Shown: positions 1 to 6,276 of the stretch, in pieces
Position numbering within the stretch: the first letter of the stretch is position 1
How the letters are laid out: each line of letters starts with the position of its first letter
Assembly (NCBI GenBank): GCA_029243845.1
Contig: JAQWRF010000026.1
Span: 1-6,605, forward strand
Direction: 5' to 3'
DNA from: Planctomycetota bacterium
Lineage (GTDB): Bacteria; Planctomycetota; UBA1135
Length of the DNA: 6,605 bases
Made by a program: the position numbers and the translations under genes
Notes under the pieces: generated by a model
The model's database searches: none
Told to the model about the DNA's origin: nothing
Seen by the model: only the letters and a program-made list of their open reading frames with translations

Positions 1-1195
1 ATCCGGTGACTGGCGACGCCTACTTGATGCTTACTTGTTGGACGACAGCAATAAGCTAATCTATTCTTGGATGACCGAGGCGTTGACTGATTCGAGTAAG
101 CAGCAGCAACTTGAAGGATGGTTAGATACCCAGCTAGCAAACGCCGATTTGCCCATCGACAGCCAAATATCACTCTTTAACATTGCCTATCGGTTTAGCG
201 GCGACGACTACAACAGTCACGCACAACTGCTAGACAGCAACAACGCATTGCCAACCGTCGATGGCATTGCACCTTCTGCTGAATCTCCATTGCCGTTCAA
301 CTGGATTTTGCTGCATGCCTTCAAGGGCGAAGAAGATTTACTGCTATTCCAAAGTCAACACACTTTGATTTTAGTTAAAGATGGCGAGCCTCAGTACATT
401 ACCCCTTTTGATTCTAATGCTAGAATTCCGTCGCTGGTTGACAAATGCGTCACCCTCGCTGACGGATGTGCGATTCTCACAGCACAAAGCTGTGTTTACT
501 TTAGCAACGATGGCAAATACCGGGTTAACGACATCGGCGTAGAACTTTCGGCATTCTCAGAACCGCGAGTGGCGGGCGATTTGATTCTTCACATAAGTCA
601 CGCCAGCGAAGACCAGACCAGTCAGCTACTGCTCATTGAGCCGCGTAGTGGCCGGGTTATTTACGAACTACAACTCGAAGAGGAAGCGCACTATCGCAAC
701 GATATTTTGGTGGCTGGGAAGCGTGCGATTTATGTCACCGATGATTGGTTAGCCGATATTGATTTAACGCATCAACGGCCCGTCGTCCGCGTCAGCAAAC
801 GCGAGGCTAGTGAGATGCTGTCGCAAGCCACGCCAGATGAGATTATGTTTTCAAATAGCATGACCGGTGAAAACGAGTTGTTGCTGTCGTTCACCAACTT
901 GCGCGGTGAAGCAAACACCACCCTACTTAACGAAGTACCGTTTACTCATTGCATTCCACGTTCGTTTACACACATGCAACTGCAAAATGGTTCGCTAGTA
1001 GCATTCCTCGTCGAGGATCTAGCCAATCGCCGAATAATGTTGCACTTAGTTTTGGTTGATACCGCCGGTGATCTGATAAATCATCAGTCTATGGATTTAC
1101 ATTTACTAAGCGCTGCTAAACCACAAATCTCGCTCAGCCGAAAGCAAGTTATTGTTTCTGTTTCTAAGCGACACTACACTTTTGAAATAAAATAA
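1..1195 (+). CDS. Beta-propeller-like (PQQ/WD-type) protein, C-terminal part, 5' truncated
   Basis: The frame is open from base 2, so the true start lies left of the window. The TTG at 35 is an internal leucine codon; the preceding codons read SGDWRRLLDAY. About 397 codons are visible. The first ~75 residues look helical. From about base 296 the protein becomes a series of short beta strands separated by polar turns, for example LLLIEPRSGRVIYELQL near 626-676. That pattern resembles a PQQ-type propeller blade (a strand ending in a 'D/EPxxGxxxxE' turn), but the blades are degenerate and I see no catalytic motif. The stop TAA (1193-1195) shares its last base with the next gene's ATG. Large proteins with C-terminal PQQ-like propellers occur beside similar genes in planctomycetes; this is recalled, not tested. 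Its location in the cell is unknown because the N-terminus is missing. It could be another beta-repeat scaffold. Confidence 0.6.
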   Translation, partial: SGDWRRLLDAYLLDDSNKLIYSWMTEALTDSSKQQQLEGWLDTQLANADLPIDSQISLFNIAYRFSGDDYNSHAQLLDSNNALPTVDGIAPSAESPLPFNWILLHAFKGEEDLLLFQSQHTLILVKDGEPQYITPFDSNARIPSLVDKCVTLADGCAILTAQSCVYFSNDGKYRVNDIGVELSAFSEPRVAGDLILHISHASEDQTSQLLLIEPRSGRVIYELQLEEEAHYRNDILVAGKRAIYVTDDWLADIDLTHQRPVVRVSKREASEMLSQATPDEIMFSNSMTGENELLLSFTNLRGEANTTLLNEVPFTHCIPRSFTHMQLQNGSLVAFLVEDLANRRIMLHLVLVDTAGDLINHQSMDLHLLSAAKPQISLSRKQVIVSVSKRHYTFEIK

Positions 1196-2247
1196 TGTCT
1201 ATTCTCGCCATCGTCTTACTCCAGATTACAGCCTCGCCATCTCTCGAAGCTGCCAATCGCGGCTTGCAAATCTTGGCGCATTCTCAATTGGCCGATGGCT
1301 CATGGGCAGCCGACGTCGGATACAAGCTCGACAACAGTTACAAAGTTTGGCAACAAGATGTAAGCCACGTCGGGGTAACGGCTTTATCGGGTATGGCGTT
1401 TCTAGCTGGTGGACATGTGCCGCAACGTGGAAAATACGGCGAGGTCGTGGACAAAGCGGTAAGTTACCTTTTGCAACAAGTGCAGCAAGACGGATACATC
1501 AGCAATAATGAAACCCGACTATACTCACATGCCTTCGCCACACTGTTCCTAGCAGAAGTTTACGGCATGACGCCACGCGATGACGTCCGCGCCGCTCTGC
1601 AACGTGCCGTAAACTTAATCGTTTCCAGCCAAAACAACAGCGGTGGATGGCGCTATCAACCGCATGTCGCGGACAGCGATATGTCCGTGGCGGCATGCCA
1701 GGTTTTAGCGCTGCGTTCAGCGCATAACATTGGCATTCAGGTACCTATCAGCACGATTGATGCTGCGGTTGCCTATGTGCGCAAGTCGGCAATACGTAAC
1801 GACGACCCTGCCTGGAGCCTACACCGCGATTCGCGCCCTGGCGATTTTCGCTATCAGCCAAACTTGCGGGCGCGAGCTTCTTTCCCACTCACTGCTGCTG
1901 GAATTACGATTTTGCACGGTGCCGGAGTATACGCTGATGCCGACATTGAGCGCGGGCTACAACGACTCGAGTCGCAAGCTGCAAGTTTTAATCGCCAGTA
2001 TGGAAGCGGCATGGGTGGCCATTATTATTTCTATTATGGCCACTACTATGCCGTGCAAGCTTTCCATATTGCTGGCGGCGAACGGTACCGTAATTACTTG
2101 CGCTTGATACAGGGCGAGCTACTCAGGATGCAAAACTCAGACGGATCATGGCCAAACAATGTCGGTCCGGGAAGCACCTATGGCACGGCAACAGCTTGCC
2201 TAATCTTACAAATCCCTAAAGAGTATTTGCCGATTTTCCAACGATGA
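1195..2247 (+). CDS. Prenyltransferase/squalene-oxidase repeat (terpene cyclase-fold) protein
   Basis: This 350-aa protein has repeated QW/PFTB-type motifs: QLADGSW (res. 31-37), QQDGYIS (97-103), SQNNSGGW (145-152) and MQNSDGSW (312-319). Each sits after a helix, as in the alpha/alpha-barrel of squalene cyclases and protein prenyltransferase beta subunits. Other recognisable family blocks are YSHAFATLFLAEVYGMT (110-126), a 'DMSVAACQVLALRSA' helix (162-176) and an aromatic HYYFYYGHYYAVQAF block (276-290). The class II cyclase acid motif DXDDTA is absent. The nearest sequence is DSDMS (160-164), so a hopanoid- or squalene-cyclising activity is unlikely and a binding or scaffold role is inferred. 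The start is fixed: an in-frame stop at 1183-1185 lies just upstream and ATG 1195 overlaps the previous stop (TAATG). Residues 3-12 are hydrophobic but no Lys/Arg precedes them, so a signal peptide is doubtful. No clear ribosome-binding site is visible, which suggests translational coupling. Confidence 0.85.
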   Translation: MSILAIVLLQITASPSLEAANRGLQILAHSQLADGSWAADVGYKLDNSYKVWQQDVSHVGVTALSGMAFLAGGHVPQRGKYGEVVDKAVSYLLQQVQQDGYISNNETRLYSHAFATLFLAEVYGMTPRDDVRAALQRAVNLIVSSQNNSGGWRYQPHVADSDMSVAACQVLALRSAHNIGIQVPISTIDAAVAYVRKSAIRNDDPAWSLHRDSRPGDFRYQPNLRARASFPLTAAGITILHGAGVYADADIERGLQRLESQAASFNRQYGSGMGGHYYFYYGHYYAVQAFHIAGGERYRNYLRLIQGELLRMQNSDGSWPNNVGPGSTYGTATACLILQIPKEYLPIFQR

Positions 2248-4310
2248 GTCATCCACTACCACTTGTCATCCAAAAGTGCTTGCAAAGTTTGCAGCGCCGG
2301 ATGCTTGCGGTACGCGTTTTCAGAGGAACGGGCCTATTGCTCCTCAGCTTTTGCGTTATTGTGGCTTTATCGTTTTGCTTAGATTACTTTCTACGGCCGC
2401 CGCTTGTTGTGCGAATATTGCATGCGTCTTTTGTGGTACTGTTCAGCCTTTACTTACTCAAGCGCTGGCTACTGACGCCATTGCGACATCGACCCACTGC
2501 AGTGCAACTGGCGGCAATCATTGAAAAGAGCCATCGTTTTGACGATCGATTAAGTTCTAGTGTAGAGTTGTGCGCACAACACGATATGAGCGAAGGCAGC
2601 TTCTTAGAGTCGTTAGTAGACCAGGCCGTTGACGATTGTGAACAGCTTCAACCACAACACATTTTTCCTTTAAGTTCGCCATTAATTAAATTCTCATGCG
2701 CGCTGTTGAGTTGTAGCGCCTTGGCATTATGTGCCTATTATTTCCCGCAGCACAATAGTATCTTTTGGCAGCGCATGACAGGCAGCAACATTACTTGGCC
2801 TGCACAAACCAAGTTGATTTTTGTTGTAGATAACCTCAGCTCCAAAAACAACTTTTTGACATCGACTGGTCCTAATCACTTAGTGTTGCATACTAGCGAC
2901 CCAGGCAGCCTAAGCTTGCAAGCGCGTGCTCTTGGCAAACTCCCTAGCCGGGTGGTACTGCATGGTTTAACTCAATCGCATGGCATGACACCTCTAGGTG
3001 GCGGAGATTTCAAGTATGACTTACCTCCACTATCAAGCACCACCACTTTTAGCCTTAGCGGCGGAGATCATCAGCAGGCGTCTTCAAGTCTCGAAGTCAT
3101 CATTGGCGATGCACCCATGCTCAGCAATTGGGCGGTGACAGTCACGGCACCTCCATACACCTTGTTACCACCTGAAGATTCGAGTAGCCAAGAATTGCGC
3201 GTAATTGAAGGTTCGTTGATTGAGTTTAGCTTTGCCGTTGATGGCAACGACGTTGAAGTAAATGTTGTTGACGCCAACAACAATACTCTTTTAATGGTTC
3301 ACGACGTACTCTACAGTGGCAGTATCATCGCTACTGAAAGTAACGAACTAACCATTACGATAAAGAACCAAGATGGCTTCACTAGTTACTACCCTAATCA
3401 GCTTAGTTGGCAGTACTACACCGACTTGGCGCCGCAGATTGAAGTAATTTATCCGCAGCGCAACTTCTATGCTGTTGATGGTGGCGTCTTGCCTCTATCC
3501 ATACAGCTAAGTGACGATTTTAGTTTGAGTGAATTACAGTTGCTTGATCAAGATCAGCAATTGTTAACGAAAGAAATCATTGATGGTCTTCGCGCGAAAC
3601 GCTTTCTCTCTTTAGATGCCACCCTGTCAAGCGAAGATATCTCTAGCATTAGCAGCCAGCACTTCAATCTAAGCGTCAGCGACAATCGCAGCCCTATTGC
3701 GAATCAATCGGCGTTGCAGACCGCTAACTATTATGTGCAATCTGCTGAAGAGGCCGAAGCGCATTTATTGCAGGAAGTGCAATCCCTGCGACGCCGGCTT
3801 GATAACTTACGCGACCAACTAGATGTTTTTGCACAAGTCGACGAGAAGGTTTCGTCCTTCGAGGTCCGCCGCGTAGTGGATTCCATTGAAGCGGCACTAG
3901 AACAGAGCGAGTGGTTGTTGTGCGAGCGAGTGTTTAGCAAAATAGATGCCAATCCAGCAGAATTACTGGCCGTATTGCGCGCCTTACTCGGCAGCAACTT
4001 TGAGAGCGGTGCGGTAGTAAATGTTTTTGCTCAACAAAATGCTGGGGTTCTTGCTGGGCGGTCTCACAATTTATGGCAACTCGCTAATGCGTTGCTCATT
4101 GCTCGTGACTACCCCGCTCGCGACTTAGTGACAGCCTTCGAAAACAAAGAGGATTTACGCCAACCTTTTAGTCGATTACGCGAAGAAATAGATGTTATCC
4201 TTGAAACCATAGTCTCTTGGGAAGACTACCAATCTGCAGTGAACTTACTCCGCCAACTTCTTGACCGCCAACGTGGTCTTTACCTGCGCACCCAAGAGGC
4301 TGTACTGTGA
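2244..4310 (+). CDS. DUF4175-like inner-membrane protein with large periplasmic domain
   Basis: This 688-aa protein has two membrane helices (about res. 26-49 and 54-72), a soluble loop, and a third helix (about 147-167). Basic residues before helix 1 (KCLQSLQRR, R24, R27) and after helix 2 (KRWLLTPLRHR) put these parts in the cytoplasm, so residues ~168-688 should be periplasmic. The loop holds 'IIEKSHRFDDRLSSSVEL' (92-109), which matches the 'IE..fP.L.DRL.sAvEL' pattern I recall for DUF4175-type proteins. After helix 3 comes ITWPAQT (183-189), like their WPxxT motif. Beta-rich, Ig-like segments follow, with VTAPPYTLLPP (300-310) and LSDDFSLSELQLLD (422-435). From ~500 the protein is helical and ends in NLLRQLLDRQRGLYLRTQEAV (667-687). 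ATG 2244 overlaps the preceding stop (ATGA) and no ribosome-binding site is evident. Planctomycete relatives often run to 1000 aa or more; here the coiled-coil part seems to be the separate next gene. The biochemical role is unknown. Confidence 0.75.
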   Translation: MSHPLPLVIQKCLQSLQRRMLAVRVFRGTGLLLLSFCVIVALSFCLDYFLRPPLVVRILHASFVVLFSLYLLKRWLLTPLRHRPTAVQLAAIIEKSHRFDDRLSSSVELCAQHDMSEGSFLESLVDQAVDDCEQLQPQHIFPLSSPLIKFSCALLSCSALALCAYYFPQHNSIFWQRMTGSNITWPAQTKLIFVVDNLSSKNNFLTSTGPNHLVLHTSDPGSLSLQARALGKLPSRVVLHGLTQSHGMTPLGGGDFKYDLPPLSSTTTFSLSGGDHQQASSSLEVIIGDAPMLSNWAVTVTAPPYTLLPPEDSSSQELRVIEGSLIEFSFAVDGNDVEVNVVDANNNTLLMVHDVLYSGSIIATESNELTITIKNQDGFTSYYPNQLSWQYYTDLAPQIEVIYPQRNFYAVDGGVLPLSIQLSDDFSLSELQLLDQDQQLLTKEIIDGLRAKRFLSLDATLSSEDISSISSQHFNLSVSDNRSPIANQSALQTANYYVQSAEEAEAHLLQEVQSLRRRLDNLRDQLDVFAQVDEKVSSFEVRRVVDSIEAALEQSEWLLCERVFSKIDANPAELLAVLRALLGSNFESGAVVNVFAQQNAGVLAGRSHNLWQLANALLIARDYPARDLVTAFENKEDLRQPFSRLREEIDVILETIVSWEDYQSAVNLLRQLLDRQRGLYLRTQEAVL
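4294..4299 (+). promoter_or_regulatory. Ribosome binding site of the coiled-coil gene
   Basis: AAGAGG lies seven bases before GTG 4307 and inside the end of the preceding coding region. It is the only convincing Shine-Dalgarno-like sequence among the four visible gene junctions. It supports GTG as the true start, as does the complete signal peptide that begins there. Confidence 0.55.
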
Positions 4311-5725
4311 GATTTATTGTTCTAGTATTCATAGCGGCTTTATTCGCCGATACCGCGCTGGCGGCACAAGGCGCGCAGCAACGGTTGGCTATTGAGCAAC
4401 AGCAAGTTGCGGATCAATTACGTCGGCTGAACACCTTATTGATCGAGCTTGAAACCAGCGAGCGCCAGTTGGGCAATATCGAATTAGCCGACACTTTAGC
4501 TAGCGTGCAAAGCTATATGAACGGCGCGGAAGGTGTCGGTGATTTAGTGCTTGCCATTCAAAAAGTTTCCGAGCAACTTCAGCAACATCGGAATGCTTCG
4601 GCCCTAAGTTCGCAGGCTGTACTTATTGAGCAACTGCAACTTTTGCTCGACATGTTGCTTAACAGCCAAGCTGACATCCAATCGGAAAAGCAAAAGGAAC
4701 TTCTCGAGCAGCGCGCGGAAAAGATTAAAGAGCTCATCGACCGCCAGCAACGACTTCTCGAAGAGGTACAGCAACTTAAGAAGGAGCAGTCCGACCCGTT
4801 AGAAAGCGATAAACAGAAGATGCAAGAACTCCAGGAACAGCAGGAGCAATTAGCTGAAGAGACTAAGGAGTTTAATAAACAACAACAACAGCAAGGCATT
4901 AAGTCGGAGTCAGCCGAAGATGCGCAACAAAAGCAGGAAGAAGCGGCATCCGAGTTAGAGCAACAAGATATGCAGCAAGCAGAAGAAAAGCAAGAAGAGG
5001 CGTTAGACGAGTTGAAGGAAGCGCAGCAGGATGTCGAACAGCAGCAGCAACAGGATGCATCCAAAGAAAAGCAAGAAGCGTTGATGAATGTTGAGCAAGA
5101 GATCAAAGAGATCTTGATGATTCACGATCAGCAGCATTTGATACTTGAAGAGGTGCTTAAGAGCAATCCAGTGGCTGATTTGCCACGTTCGGCACGAGTT
5201 AAATTGCGCAAGGTCGCTGCTATTCAGCAAAACATTTCGTATCGTGCCGATGATTTATTACTCGAGATTGCACAAGCCGGAGCGGACAGCTTTCCATTCT
5301 ACATTTTGGCATTAATGGAAGACCATCAAGTTTTGGCTGACCACTTAGCTGCGATTTCGGACACGCTCAATCAGCAAGATGTCGAGTTAAGTAAGTATCT
5401 TTCAGAGTCTTGGGCAGAGCTACTTGATGTTATTGCAACCGAGCGCGATCGCGAACGTGAACAAGCTGAAAGTGATCCGCAAAACGGAGAATCGCAAGAG
5501 GGAGAGGAAGAGGATGCGCCGCTGGTGCAATTCGCCACCGAGCTACAATTATTAAAGCGCATGCAGTTGGCGCTAGCGAAACGTATGCGCCTAGTGCAAG
5601 ACAATCCTACCGGCGACACCTTCAAACGACTCATCGAGCGTCAAACCGATTTGCAACTGCAATACGAATCCATGATCCGCCGCCTGCAAGGGGCCGCCGA
5701 CAAAACAGAAAGTGAAGAAATATGA
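4307..5725 (+). CDS. Secreted Gln/Glu-rich coiled-coil protein, DUF4175-associated
   Basis: This 472-aa protein starts at GTG 4307, which overlaps the previous stop (GTGA). The AAGAGG at 4294-4299 lies seven bases upstream and supports the start. It has a standard Sec signal peptide: MR, hydrophobic residues 3-13, and an ALA|AQ cleavage site after residue 19. The mature chain is almost entirely helical. Residues ~125-265 are an extreme Gln/Glu/Lys/Ala-rich coiled coil with runs of five Gln at 192-196 and 245-249. Less repetitive helices follow (265-380), then an acidic linker (382-404). The C-terminal helices carry ELQLLKRMQLALAKRM (412-427) and RLIERQTDLQLQYESM (441-456). These resemble the 'ELxLLxxxQxxLxxRT' and 'LxxxQxxL' ends I recall from the C-terminal part of planctomycete DUF4175-like proteins. 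It probably works in the periplasm with the preceding membrane protein. No enzymatic motif is visible, so a structural or adaptor role is inferred. Similarity searches will give false hits through the low-complexity segment. Confidence 0.75.
   Translation: MRFIVLVFIAALFADTALAAQGAQQRLAIEQQQVADQLRRLNTLLIELETSERQLGNIELADTLASVQSYMNGAEGVGDLVLAIQKVSEQLQQHRNASALSSQAVLIEQLQLLLDMLLNSQADIQSEKQKELLEQRAEKIKELIDRQQRLLEEVQQLKKEQSDPLESDKQKMQELQEQQEQLAEETKEFNKQQQQQGIKSESAEDAQQKQEEAASELEQQDMQQAEEKQEEALDELKEAQQDVEQQQQQDASKEKQEALMNVEQEIKEILMIHDQQHLILEEVLKSNPVADLPRSARVKLRKVAAIQQNISYRADDLLLEIAQAGADSFPFYILALMEDHQVLADHLAAISDTLNQQDVELSKYLSESWAELLDVIATERDREREQAESDPQNGESQEGEEEDAPLVQFATELQLLKRMQLALAKRMRLVQDNPTGDTFKRLIERQTDLQLQYESMIRRLQGAADKTESEEI
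4679..5101 (+). repeat. CAG/CAA/GAA-rich low-complexity coding tract
   Basis: This tract encodes residues ~125-265 of the coiled-coil protein. It is dominated by Gln, Glu, Lys and Ala codons. Two short CAA/CAG runs (4880-4894 and 5039-5053) each encode five consecutive Gln. The runs mix CAA and CAG, so they are not pure trinucleotide arrays. This suggests selection for the protein composition more than recent slippage. The Gln-rich sense strand also creates long Ser/Cys-rich antisense reading frames that should not be annotated. Confidence 0.65.
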
Positions 5726-6276
5726 TTTACTGCAGCCTCCTACTAGCCTTAGCCTGCCAGAATGCCGAACCTGATACGCAACTCGACGAAATAGCGAGCA
5801 AGATGAGTGAAATTTCCGATGCCTTTGCTGAACTAAGTGGCGCATTGCAGCAAGTGGCTGACGATGTCAGTAAAGAAATCACTGTTGCTGACGCTCTAGA
5901 ATCTGCGCAACAGCTAGCAGGCTCCATGGAAGAACTATTAGCCATGCTGCCTGAGCCACCGCCTTCATCGAGCTCCGGCTCGCCGCAGCAACAGCCGCAA
6001 GACAGCGGCAACAGAGATGGGCAGCAGCCACCTCAGCAAATTGAGCCGCAGCCGCAGGATGGTGAGATGGGCGATGAAGAAGATGCAAACGGCGCGGGAA
6101 CCCGGCCATCACCGCCGCAGTCCATTTTCCAGCAGCAACAGCAATTTGGCGACTGGGGGCAGTTACCTCCTCGTCTTGAGCAAGCCTTGCAACACAGCGA
6201 CCCAAATGATATGCCGTTGCGCTATCGCCGCTTATTAATCCGCTATCACCGTCAGGCAACCGAGCCTGAGCGGTAG
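5722..6276 (+). CDS. Small possible lipoprotein with C-terminal WGxLPP...YRRLI block
   Basis: This 184-aa protein has three parts. A very short hydrophobic start, MIYCSLLLALAC, offers a lipobox-like LALAC with Cys12. No Lys/Arg precedes the hydrophobic stretch, so lipidation or even export is uncertain. Residues ~20-76 form an amphipathic helical region (EIASKMSEISDAFAELSGAL...). A Pro/Gln/Ser/Gly-rich linker spans ~78-142. The C-terminus has WGQLPP (145-150) and PLRYRRLLIRYHR (165-177). I recall the same layout, ending in 'WGxLPxxxR...YxxLIxxYxxRL', in ~200-aa uncharacterised planctomycete proteins. This is recognition of a pattern, not a database match. The start is fixed by an in-frame stop at 5713-5715 and by ATG 5722 overlapping the previous stop (ATGA). 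No good ribosome-binding site is visible. It is the last gene of the run, and its 3' end lies antisense to the end of larE. Its function is unknown; the terminal block is a candidate binding motif. Confidence 0.72.
   Translation: MIYCSLLLALACQNAEPDTQLDEIASKMSEISDAFAELSGALQQVADDVSKEITVADALESAQQLAGSMEELLAMLPEPPPSSSSGSPQQQPQDSGNRDGQQPPQQIEPQPQDGEMGDEEDANGAGTRPSPPQSIFQQQQQFGDWGQLPPRLEQALQHSDPNDMPLRYRRLLIRYHRQATEPER
6252..6276. other. Convergent 3' overlap of the envelope gene and larE
   Basis: The last 25 bases of the plus-strand gene (QATEPER, then TAG at 6274-6276) are also the last codons of larE on the minus strand (the final YRSGSVA and its TGA at 6254-6252). Both stop codons lie inside the other gene, so there is no intergenic space for separate terminators. 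The conserved YRSGS end of LarE constrains the plus-strand C-terminus here. Confidence 0.85.

Noticed and set aside
35..37. TTG as the start codon of the first gene
   Set aside because: The frame stays open to the left edge, with a helix-like sequence (SGDWRRLLDAY) before it and no ribosome-binding site. The gene is truncated, not started here.
1730..2107. 125-codon plus-strand open frame inside the cyclase-fold gene
   Set aside because: It lies wholly inside a gene with clear repeat motifs and has no recognisable domain.
1195..2247. Squalene-hopene cyclase
   Set aside because: The protein is about half the usual length (~630 aa or more) and lacks the DXDDTA motif. Only the repeat fold is shared.
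4579..5106. 175-codon minus-strand open frame, Ser/Cys-rich
   Set aside because: It is the antisense image of the CAG/CAA/GAA-rich coiled-coil coding tract and has implausible composition.
6252..6269. Hairpin TCAGGC-AACCGA-GCCTGA as a bidirectional terminator
   Set aside because: The stem is only six pairs with no T-tract on either side, and it lies inside both coding ends. It may be chance.
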